Below, in pieces: positions 13,678-25,504 of a stretch of 64,000 nt of DNA. Every line of letters starts with the position of its first letter. Position 1 is the stretch's first letter. The stretch comes from Trichoplax sp. H2. Its lineage: Eukaryota > Placozoa > Uniplacotomia > Trichoplacea. The DNA lies in contig NOWV01000026.1 of assembly GCA_003344405.1 (NCBI GenBank), forward strand, positions 62,001 to 126,000. The letters are read 5' to 3'. The position numbers and the translations under genes are program-made. The notes under the pieces are model-generated. The model did not search any database. It was not told the DNA's origin and saw nothing but the letters and a program-made list of their open reading frames with translations.

Positions 13678-16600
13678 ATGTTTCAATCTGGAAATCAGTT
13701 TACTCTTACTTACTTTTTGGTATCGATTGCCTTGTATTCGATTTCAACATATGGGCAAGTAACAAATAATGCAACAATCCAAAATAATCAATCAGAAAAA
13801 TCTTGCTACGGACAAGATGGTGCAGCAATTGGGTGCTATCCACCATTTCAGAACGTTGCTCTGAATAAAACTATGTTTGCTTCTGATACATGTGGTCAAC
13901 CACCTCGTTCTTACTGTGTTCGTGATAGTGAAAATTCAAATCGCCAGTGCTTTATTTGTAACGCCAGTAATTCAGCTACAAGCCATCCAGCTCAATACTT
14001 AACTGACTCTGCACGCACATCAACATGGTGGCAATCTAATACCTACGCGATAATTGGCAATCCAAATTCAGTGGTGTTGCAGCTTTTACTGAATAAAACA
14101 TTTGATATTACTTATATTATAATTTATTTTCGTAGCATGCGTCCAGAATCGTTACAAATCGATAAAAAAACGACATTATCTTCGCCATGGCAAACTTACC
14201 AGTACTTTTCTCAATCATGCACTAAAACGTATAATTTACCAGTTAGTGAAATTCGCAAATCGACATTCGCTACAAACAAAACCAAAGTAATCTGCGTTCA
14301 AGGCAGTACGGAAATTACACCGTTCACAGGTGGTACGATTACCTTCGATGCCACAGCTGGGCGGGCCGAAACACGGGCAGATTTTCTACAAAACCCAGAG
14401 TTGTCTGATTGGGTAACTGTTTCAGCGTTAAAAATCGAATTACGTCGATTAAATACTTTTGGTGATGATAATTTTGGCGATGAAAATAGCTATTTCTACG
14501 CAATATCTGACATTGTAGTCGGCGGAAGATGTAAGTGTAACGGTCACGGCGCTTCATGCTATTACGATAATAGTAATACATTAACTTGCAGATGTCAGCA
14601 TAATACTCAAGGCAGAGACTGCCAAAGCTGCCAAAGTAAATTTAATGATCGACCATGGGCCGCCGCAACAGATTCGGAAGCTAACGAATGTATTGGTAAG
14701 TGTTTTACGTACACCCACATATATCATCATAAATCTGATAAATATTGTAGCTGATTACATTATGGGCAATCATTTAAAATGTAATTGATTAAATGATAAT
14801 AACACGTTGTCCCAAATTTACTAGCAAAGTGAAGCTATCACTATTTTGTAGATAAGGTCGTTAATAGTATTTAATAAATTAAATATTAAAAGCTTAGCTA
14901 GAATTTTCACCCTAAGAACTTGCTCGTAACTAATAATTTTTTTAAACCAAAGAGTGTAAATGCTATGGTTTAGCTGAAAGTTGTAACTTCAACCGAACGT
15001 TATACGAATCTACGGGTAGTGGTGGAATATGTGTTGGGTGTCGAAATGGCGCAACAGGCATAAATTGTCAAAAGTGTCTATCTGCATACTATCCTATTGA
15101 TAGAAATGACCCATCGAAAGGTACTTTTGAAATTATTATTAACAAACGTATCAAAAATTAAAATTGATCACGGTGTAACTTATGTCATTATTCATTTATA
15201 ATCGTTTAGCATATTACCGATAGATCCTAAAAATTTGTACTAGCAGGGATCATATTTTGATTAATCTCACTTGTTATTAGTAAAGATATAAAAGACTAAG
15301 GTTTTTTATTCCAATGTAGGATGCCAAAATTGCAGTTGCAATGCCGTTGGGTCTCTCAATTCTGTATGTGATTCGATGGGACGATGTCGCTGTAAACCCG
15401 GTGTAGCTGGCGATAAATGTGATCGCTGTCAAGCTTTTTATTACAATTTTACATCAGCGGGCTGTAGGTAATTTATGTGTATAAATGTACTACAGTGCTT
15501 GGTAATATCAAACAAATAAAGAGGAACAATTTCATTTACATACATTAAAATAGAATTCAGAACTGTTATTGTAATATTATAAATAAATTATTAACTTTCC
15601 TCTTATTCTTAGCTCATGTGATTGTTCAGAAGCTGGGACCAGGGCAGATAGTAGTGATTGCGATAAAATCACAGGCCAATGCCAATGCAAAGTTAACGTT
15701 ATTGGAAAACAATGTGATAGATGCATCACCTCACATTTTGCTCTCTCGGTTGATAATCCTGAAGGTTGTCAGAGATGTTTTTGTTTTCAGCATGGTACTG
15801 AATGTCTCTCAGCCTCCAATTACAAACAAAGTATGATCAAATCTGATTTTCAGCAAGGGTTTGATGGCTGGCGAATAACGGATGATACAGGAAGAATCAT
15901 CGTAGGAGATTTTCTAGCATTTAACTGGACGATAGGATCAGTCTCAGCTACAGTCGTTAGAGCTGATTCGCCTTTAGCTTACTTTTATGCTCCTCTAAAA
16001 TTTCGCGGCGATCAGCGTTACTCCTACGGTAAAAGTTTAAGAATTAGCATCAGTGCAACTGCCCCTAACACCACTTCCTTCATTCTAACATCACTAGATG
16101 TTCAGATATTAGGAGGTATCGGGAATTCCAAGCGCCTTGTTTCTTCATCATTAAGCAGAGTCAACCAAAGTCAAATATTACCTTCTAATCAAATAAGATG
16201 GTATGATTTACGATTGCATGAAGGTCCGACATACGGTTGGTCTCCATCCTTATCGTCCATCGAATTTCAAAGTATTTTATACAATATCGAACAAGTTATC
16301 ATTATTGCCAAATTTTCTGGTCTTCTTAATTCCGTAGTCAGACTACATAATGTAACACTACAATCAGCAGAATTAATCAATAATCAAGAACTTTCCTCAT
16401 CATACATATTAGCTAATTACGTGGAGGAATGTACCTGTGCAAAGCCTTATGGAGGCTTGTCCTGTCAATTATGTGCAGATGGTTACAGGCGTGATCAATT
16501 TGGTGGAACGGTTTATACGGAGTGTGTTCCTTGTCAATGTAACAATCAAGCTGCAACATGCAATACGACTATGTGTCACTGCCTCAACCATACAGCCGGA

Positions 16601-19600
16601 ACATTTTGTGAGAATTGCCAATCAGGCTATTACGGTGAGGCCACAGATGGTGGTTTCTGTAGTCGTTGTCCATCAGTGTGCAACCTTAGTAAAGTGGGAG
16701 CGGGTGGTGAATGCTTGAAAGACGATCAGAATAAAATCATTTGTACTAACTGTCGTAGAGGATATGCTTATCCGCAATGCATACACTGTAGCGACGGTTA
16801 CTATGGCGATCCTGCCGGTATTCGCGGCGTAGTAACTCCATGTCAACAATGTCAATGTAATGGTAATATTGATCCGAATGCTGTAGGAAATTGCAACAGA
16901 ACTACAGGAGAGTGTTACAAGTGCATTTATAATACTGAAGGATTTTATTGTCAACAGTGTCTGATTAATTATTACGGAAATGCTCTGTCACCCCTTAAAG
17001 GAAAACAATGTAAAGGTATCGCGTAGCCTAAAAATAATGATTTACAGTTTACAGTTACATACAGCAGAGTAATGTATGGGTATTTTGTTTGAGTACTGCA
17101 GTATTAAAACCCCATTATGGGATTACATACGAGCATATGCACATATAATCCATTATATATACATATATATCACATGCATGAAATAGCTTAGTCTGGATGC
17201 ACGTTAAAAATGACTTATAATTAATTAGTTAATAACGATTATAATCTTTGCCAATTCTAATTTATTTAGCCTGCAATTGTCATCCCTTTGGCACTAATTC
17301 ATTCAGAAATGCTACTTCACCGTGCAACAGAATTACGGGACAGTGCTCTTGTCGGAAAAATGTAATAAACCGAGACTGTAGCCAATGCAAGGCTAACTTC
17401 TGGGGGATTAATTCAGGAGAAGGGTGTATCTCTTGTAAGAATTGCAGCAAAACAGGATCTGTAGGTTGCGATCAAATAACGGGTGACTGTCTTTGTAAGC
17501 CAAATGTTGGGGGCGAGCTGTGTGATAGATGTCTACATGGTTTTTATAATTTTTCCATTGAAGGATGCACAGGTAAAAAATTTATACGATTGTAGTATAC
17601 CATTCTATTGTAGACCTGTTCTACGGTTCGTTAACAATTAGCTAGCTCATATTGATACTATTCTGCTACGGTACTGAGTATTCATTATCTCAGTATGTTA
17701 CAAATCGAAATTTGTAACAAGAAAAAAAGATTAAAACTATTATAGAAACTATACACTATGAGTCTACAGTACTGTTAGGTTAGTCCTCCCTGACATTAAC
17801 ATACAGTACGGCTCGAGGTACGGACGATCTCTGATCGTCAGGAGCAACAGCAATAACACAACATTAGCCTATCTTAAATTAAACGTAACTGAACTCAAAC
17901 TTTTTTGAAAAGTCAGTCAATTTATATAGAAAATCTACGTAAACATTAATTATAAGTTTTGTTATGTATCCAGCTGAAGTACGGTTTCTAACGTCTTGTC
18001 TTTAATTTACTATCTAACATATAACAAGTTTATAGATAATATAAAACTATGCAGTTATCTATTGAAAATAAGTAAAAAAGTCATAGATAAATTATTTACA
18101 TTACGCTATGTTACGGCAGCTACGCAAAAAATTACTCCGTAACACAAGACATTGGCAACTTTTACACTAATAATGTTGACTTTTCAAGCTTGTAGATGCG
18201 ATCCCTTTGGAATTTATAATACTTCAAATGGAAGACAGTGTTTCGAGAACGGAACATGTACTTGCCGATCGACCACCATTATAGGCGAGAAGTGTGATCA
18301 GTGTGTAATTAATCATCATTCTTTGCGAGTCTATTCGCCACAACAGCCTTGTCAAGGTAGAAATACGTATACGAATATTCGAATTTTTATAGTATTTCTT
18401 TTCTTGTAATATTCTTAATTGAATGTATTAATCTTGCAATAATTAAGTAACATTGTATGGGTATATCCCGTATACTAAAGCATGCTGAAGATATGCTTTA
18501 ATATAGTATATTTTTACTGCGTAAAATACTAGAATGCGATCAATGCTATGGTCAATTCGTAAAAACTTATGTCAACCAGCGGAGAACAGAGTTGCTAAAT
18601 CTTCAAGAAATTATCGCTGTTTTATTATACAATCCTACATCATTAATTAACGTCACCCAGTTCGAAATTAGAGTCGAAGCAGCTAATGGCAGCATTCAAC
18701 AGTTATTAAACGCGATGCAGGTAGTCGTTCAACAAGATATCCAAATGTACACAACGTAAGTGAATGCTGTACTAGTTTCAGCAATTGTGAGCTTAGTAAT
18801 TCAGACTCGTCTTTAGACTCTGAAAGTAACAGGTTTTATTTAGGTTATTCTTCGAGAACTGCACGCAGAGGCTAGTAATAGAACTGGTCTTATAACATAG
18901 ATAACCCGTCTTATATACCGTAGACCAGAGACGCTTATCTTATCAATTAGCTCGTACTGTACCGTATACTGACTGAATCACTTGCACAATTAGCGATCAT
19001 ATTATAAATACTGCCGTGTATGCAGGTATTTTTGTGTTTATTTAATTTACGTAAAATTGTTCATCGAGCTATATAATTAATTTCTTTTTGATCTGGCTAG
19101 CATATAGTGTAGCCAATCTATCTATTATTATATTTAAATAGGTAATATTATATGAAATTCACTTGCAGATTAAGCAAAATCCAGAACACGACTAATATTG
19201 TAAAAGATCGTACAGCGAAAACTCTGGAAGATGTAGCAGTAACCGAAAATAAAATAAAAGTCATTCATGACGACCGAAATATGGTGCTGACAAGGTTTTC
19301 CACAATTAGTCAAATGATAGATAACAATTCGGCCTTACTTTTATCCAATACTTCGTATCTAATGGATACTATGAGACAGCTAAGTACTAGTAGTGCTAAC
19401 CTGACGGAGATAACAAACTTGGCTAAAAAAGCGAAAGAAATATTATATACGAACGAAAAGACAGTTAACAGAATCGAACAACAAACACGAATCATAGAAG
19501 CAAATATTAACACCGGAGAAACTCGTATTAATGAGACCAATAAATTACAAAGTAACATTATAGCTGAAGTCGATACGCGAAACAATAGCATGATAAGTCT

Positions 19601-20838
19601 AGCATCTAAGACAAATGATGATCGAAATAAGGCGGAAATTGCCTATAATACTTCAAGCGCTGCCTTAAATATCGCACGAAATCATCAAGTAACTTTGGCT
19701 TCTATAAAAATTCTAGCCAACGTCTCAACTATCGAAGAACAGCTACGAATTGACAATATCTTACTCTCCGATTTACGGCGAAATAGATCAACAATTTTCA
19801 GTACGGCTTACGATTCCAATATCACTGAAGAAGTTCATAGAAAAACAGATCGGATTAATTTCAAATTAGATGAATCAACTATGATGCTATCTAGACTAGC
19901 GTATATATTAGCGCTGAGTGACAAAACATATTACGACATCTTAAAGACTGCAAAAGACAGTAATGTCACTGTAGATAAGGTAAGAGGAGTGATTGCCCTC
20001 TTAGAAAGTGCAGCAACTGGTTTACAAGTTAATATATCACTAGCTCTAGAAAACATACCAGAACTAGCAACAACTGTCGGTATAGCGGAGAAAGAAATTA
20101 GCTCAATACAAAATGGGTTAGTACAAGCATATGATTACTTAGACCAATCTATGCGGAGAATACAAGCAACAGTAGAGATAATTGCTCGAGAAAATCAGGT
20201 ATTTATATGTCGCATTATTTTCATAATCTTCACGATTATATTTTTCGTCGATATCTCATTTAATCGTGCTATTTATAAAATGTATTAACAAATTCATTTT
20301 TTATGTATAGACAACCGTCAGTTATGAGCCTGGTGCTTCCTCAGTGTTAAGTAATACGTCTGAATTAAGAACAAAACTCGATAAGTTAACTGGCGAAATT
20401 CGGAAACTAGCAGATCAGATCAGTCAGTTAAGAGCTAGTCAAGCATCCAAACAAGAAGAAGTAGAAGAAATTATTCGAGGGTGTAACGCTGATAGTCAAC
20501 AAAAGAGAGAATTAGATAACCGTTTAATATCTGGCAATCACGAGTTAGACGATATCGAAAAAAATTTAGCAATAGCTGATAACTGGAATAGCTCCAATTT
20601 AAAGGACTATTTGCAACGCATTAATACATTATCTCAACAACTAACTAGGGCAGATGCACGTATTCAAACTTTAAGCCAAGAAAAAGATAGGTTAGATGCC
20701 ATTACAGAAAGAGCGTTTGTTTCGCTAGCAGAGCTGCGTATACATTACCAAGCCATTAATCAAGCTCAAGCTTCATTATCTCCTATCTGTATTAACTTTC
20801 CTATCATTGCTGAAGATCGTCAGGTTCAGGGCCAATAA
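13678..20838 (+). CDS. LAMC1: Laminin subunit gamma
   Basis: This is a secreted gamma chain of the laminin trimer, a basement-membrane component. Nine exons join in phase: 13678-14695, 14953-15120, 15320-15467, 15613-17015, 17270-17572, 18189-18356, 18533-18755, 19169-20198 and 20311-20838, giving about 1662 residues (human gamma1 has 1609). In order: signal peptide (about 1-26); laminin N-terminal domain (about 45-284, with TWWQS-type and NTFGDD motifs); EGF-like LE repeats; laminin IV-A domain (about 520-715); further LE repeats to about 1070; then a long coiled coil. The lone IV-A domain and the motifs NIDPNAVGNC and KCIYNT identify a gamma rather than beta chain. A cysteine 16 residues from the end matches the gamma C-terminal cysteine that bonds to beta. 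The start at 13678 opens the signal peptide directly. Confidence 0.96.
17573..18188 (+). other. Intron of the laminin gamma gene
   Basis: A 616-base intron between two LE-repeat exons. It is AT-rich with a few CAGTA fragments near 17768-17812. I see nothing else in it. Confidence 0.7.
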
Positions 20839-22370
20839 AACACCTGCTGACTTGCTGCATAATTCAAATATGCAAGTCCTCTTATTTTAGATGACGAAAT
20901 GTGAGTCGCAAATTATCTGATGTATTTGCCTCTGCAATATTCAATTAGCTTGATAATTGAAATAAAATGAGTATATCGGTAGTAGGTTATATAGGATGCT
21001 TTCTTATGTGTTAATGTTATTCACGCGTACGAATGCAGCTGAACATTTCAGTAGTTGCGCGTACTTATACTTATGCCTAAAGTCTATCTTAATCGTTACG
21101 GTTATGGAATCACGAACATACAAATAAATAACAGCTCGGGTACGATAGCTGGAACGTGGTTATGACAGTAATGACAGATACGAGATAATTAGGTCGTTCC
21201 ATAATATTGTTATTATATAGTGTAACTCAAGTACTTTGAATTCGTTATATTATGTTCCTGGTATTTTAGTAAAATCTTACATTTGCCTATGGTGTGTTAT
21301 CTAAGATCTATAAACTTACCAAAATATCTACAATCATGTGGAAATCAGATTAAGGTCTCCCTCTAATGGAAAGTCTTTAGGTATATCTGATTTGAGCACG
21401 ATTGTGATAATAATATGATTTAATCCCTGCTACTAATTGCTTAATTACAGTATAACATATACATTACTTAGACGAAATTTTAAATTTATAATTCTCTTTA
21501 TTATCTAATAAAATAACATTTAATGACACTTAGATATTTATCCAGCGATAAATTACAATTAAACTCATCGAATAATTTCAATTTTCTTTATATCAATTAA
21601 GGAAGGGTTACATTTAATTTTACAAGTTTCTATTGGTTAATCGTTTTTATAGTTCTATTATTTTATATAGGCTTACTAGAAGATTGGATTACAGAGATCT
21701 CTACATTTCTTTAACCGTAGATGTGAAATATTACTATTGTTTTTATTTTTGGGGGATAATTATAATTAAATGTAATAATCATATATGAATATACATCATT
21801 GAAAGGTTGATTATCTAATCGTTTAATTGAGAAGTAATGCAAAGTAATGATAATTAATCACAATAAATGTTTGAACCCAGTTGTATATCGGTATCTATAT
21901 CTATACTGCTAATCAAAATTATACCTGCCGTTCTTTGTGCAGTTATGGAGTACTAAAACTACAGGACGAGTCTGAGGAGACAATCTCTACGGCGAAATAA
22001 CACTCGAGTCCATTTCTTGTATTGTACGGCTTACTGTAGGCTATAAATATAAATTATTATAGAAATGCGGTAATTATAATTTCACTTTAACGTTCAAATC
22101 ATGAGCGGATATTCCTAATTTTAAAGCTTATGAAATGCGAGTTATTAATTTAATTTCTAATGGGATTATAACGGTAAAACACTAAAGGATGCTCTGCATA
22201 TATTCATTATAAGAAAGCTGAATACAGTAATGGTTAGCAGCGTTGAACGGTATTTTTAAAAACATCGATCTTGGTCATAGGGCTCTTTTCGTCCGAATGC
22301 CATATTAAATGTTTAGTCCAATGTTGGATTTAAGCACCTAGCTAGGCACCTTAATAAGCTTTAGCATTTC
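20839..22370. other. Intergenic, laminin 3' side
   Basis: This stretch probably holds the laminin 3' UTR followed by AT-rich spacer. I see no coding exon, RNA gene or repeat family in it. Confidence 0.5.
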
Positions 22371-22374
22371 ACAT

Positions 22375-22690
22375 ACTGTATACTGTACGCGTTGATGCTC
22401 ACTACGGTAATGTACTGTACTGTACTGTATTTGAACCTGGTAATTAACAGACAGTACAGTACAGTACAGTACGGTACAGTATATTGTATGGTATTACTAT
22501 AGTGAACCGTTCATTAATAATACAGTACTGCACTGTACATACAGTACATTAATATTTCATTGCCCGCCACCTTTGCTGGGGGAACTCAAACCTAGCAGTA
22601 CTGCACTGTACAGTACAGTACATTACAGTACGTACAGTATAGTATTTTGAGTATCTAACATACTGTACTGTAGTACTTACTGCATAATAA
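22375..22690. repeat. TACTG/CAGTA pentamer cluster upstream of POLR3H
   Basis: Runs of TACTG (near 22413-22430) are followed by runs of CAGTA (near 22452-22485), making a large inverted repeat. More mixed runs reach 22675. The cluster ends less than 100 bases before the POLR3H start codon. Confidence 0.75.
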
Positions 22691-22756
22691 TAATAATAAT
22701 TTTACCTCTATGATTTAACATTTGGTTAAGAGCGCTGAATTGCCTTAGTTGTAAAT

Positions 22757-24622
22757 ATGTTTGTTCTGTGCTGTATGAAAGATACCATTCGGATCAAGCC
22801 ACATCTTTTTCGTCTAGATATACATTACGTCATTGAAGAACAGTTAAATAAAAAGTTTGCCAATAAGGTACCTACTTGACAGTACAGTGCTTTGAAATCA
22901 CTAACTTTTTCACAATTTGTTAGTGTCCTGCTACTTCGTAAAATGTTGCCCAAACCTGCATAATTGATGTTGTATACGTTACAGTATTCTGTAAAACGAA
23001 TAAATTTCCATCATGATTCTGCTGTTACAGTAATAGAACTTATGAATGATTATTTGAAGTAAGATAGTAATAGCGACTGGTGCTACGGTTTCTCGTAGGT
23101 TGTTCATAATGTAGGATTATGTATTGGGGTGTACGATATCCTCTCCATCAGCGATTCTTATGTTTTACCTGGTGATGGATCTTCATTTACATCAGGTAAA
23201 GCATTATATTAATTAATGATAAAATGCTCTGTAAATATCGTTATCCTTTCACTTTATTTGTTGCACGATTAGCAGGGTTTAATTCATTCATCTGAAATAG
23301 TTCGCGGAACTTGCTATGAGACATCGTAAATTCTTTCACCTTCTGTACTCGTACTTCGTACAGTTATTGTAGTATTTAAATTAACATAAACGCTCGGCAA
23401 GGCAAGAATTATAAAGATGCATAATTACACCTGTCGTTTGCAATGCACTGCGAAATGCTACGTTTGCAGATGCAATCGTGCTACTGTACAACCGGACTGT
23501 GTATTGTATATATTGTCGAAGCTTGGTATGTGATTACTAAGTATACTTTCTACTTACAGTACTTTTTATAATATAATTGATGACGGAAAATTGCAGTAAA
23601 CTGAATCGCAGCAATGCGTTTGTTTGATATTTAAATATACATATATATATGTATTAATTAATTATGCAGGTTATCCAGCGGAGGATAGGAGGTAGTTAAC
23701 TTGCTTATTTGCTTTATAGTAAAGTTTAGGTATATTGTTTTCCGCCCTTTCAAAGATGAAATTCTGGTTGGTAGGCTACGTAGCTGCAATCAGGAAGGAA
23801 TTCATGGTACATATTATATAATTTATAATTGTAAGATGACTTCTGATCTGAGCATATGCATATAAAGTGTATTGATGGTCAGTTGTACGCGTATTTTGTA
23901 GTTCAGTGAATTATTCTATAAAGCATCCTAAATATGAGTATATGAATATCAAATATATTCACTGTATGATCCTGATTAAATGGTTCAATTCAATTTAAAA
24001 AGTAAACTTGTTATGTTATTTTAGTCTCTTTGGAGTTCTTTGATGAAGTATTTATTCCTCGCGAGATGCTGCAACATCCATCCAGATTGTATCCTAATAT
24101 TTTTTCGCTTAATTTACGGCAATAATTTAGAACCTCTCTGTGTGTACACTTTAACGAAAAATCATTTTTCACTTATTAGTACTATCGCTTTCGTATTACG
24201 ATATTCTTACGTTGTTAAGTTATTGCTTAAATCGAAAATCAGCGACTACGAAGAGCAGCTATGGTTATGGGAGTATCAGACTGAAAATCGTATTCATGAC
24301 CTTTTTATGGATGTAAATAAGGAAGTTAGATTTCGCGTTGTTGACCATATCTTTGCTGATAGTGCTCCAGTATCTGATACTGCTCAAAAGGAAGATAATG
24401 AAAATGAAAGTTATGACTGTAGTAAATCGCCTTATACAATTATAGTAAGTGACTTTTCGTTCGGTATAGTGATAACTTTTAATGGATGGGAAAGCAATTC
24501 ACAAAATTCAGTTTTCGAAAATTAAGTAATATTTGAAATTTAAATTATCAAATATATTGTACTATACATAGGGCACCATCAATCATCCCGGCTTAGGTTT
24601 AGTGACTTGGTGGAACAATTGA
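22757..24622 (+). CDS. POLR3H: DNA-directed RNA polymerase III subunit RPC8
   Basis: RPC8 is the RPB7-like stalk subunit of RNA polymerase III and works in the nucleus in initiation on tRNA and 5S genes. Six exons join in phase: 22757-22867, 23099-23195, 23720-23806, 24025-24088, 24243-24444 and 24572-24622. The product is 203 residues (human 204). The N-terminal stalk part ([28 protein letters not shown]) is followed by the S1/OB-fold part ([43 protein letters not shown]). It ends in [12 protein letters not shown], close to the human GLGLLSWWTSN. The start MFV matches the human start exactly in position. Every intron falls between well-aligned segments, so the model is firm. Confidence 0.95.
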
Positions 24623-25504
24623 TGCCGTAAATACGCTAACAAACTCTTGTGCTTCAGTCTAACTGTAGCTTGATAGAGACACTCTAATTGCTTTATGTAC
24701 TATTTCTACTCGCATGAGACTTCTATGCCCTTAAACATACCAACAATCAAATGATTTTAAACAAAGATTTTTATGCATAGTATTTTAAACATCAGCATCA
24801 GCCGTGGGGTGAACATCTTACTTTTTTTACCTAAAGATGAATTCGATCTTCGATCCTATTTACTAATCGTTTCATAACGTCATAAAATTACTGCAGCTCA
24901 TTTATAATTTGTATAATAAGATATATTACAGTATATTCTAAAGTACTACTTAGCTATTTTTTTCGAATAAATGTTATATTAAATCGATTTTAAAGCCCAA
25001 GAGAAATCGTAATAGTTAATTATTAACAACGCAATTATTCTTCCAGCGGTGGATCTTGAGGTTGGCCCGTGACACTTTGCATAAAATGCAACTTGCGCTT
25101 TGCCACTAGTTAATTGACTTTATTGAAGCTTGAACTGTACATACATTAGCAGAGTAATGTGATTGTGTAAAGCAATGCCGAAGAAGTCTTCGGACTCTCC
25201 CTTTATGAGGTTGTAGTTGTAACAGTAACGGATCGTTTTGTATCATAGTAGTGTCGTACTATACAGATATTTAAGTTTACTAAATTGCTAGACACGACAC
25301 AGGCAAGCACTTTGATAATGTAACATATTGATAATTTGTAATTTATCATTATACTGTAACTTATAACTTATCTACTATAATTATAATTATCAGACATGAA
25401 CACTACATTGCGGTTCATATTTTATTATATTAGCGTAACGATACACATTTTAATGATTATTCGCGGCACTTCCACGAGTTAATAATGAAGGTTATACATA
25501 TTAC
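24623..25504. other. Intergenic between convergent POLR3H and MMD-like genes
   Basis: An AT-rich spacer that should hold both 3' UTRs. I see no coding signal or repeat structure. Confidence 0.55.

Noticed and set aside
16437-16954. Alternative-frame open stretches inside laminin exon 4
   Set aside because: They are shadows of the LE-repeat coding sequence in other frames, including the opposite strand.
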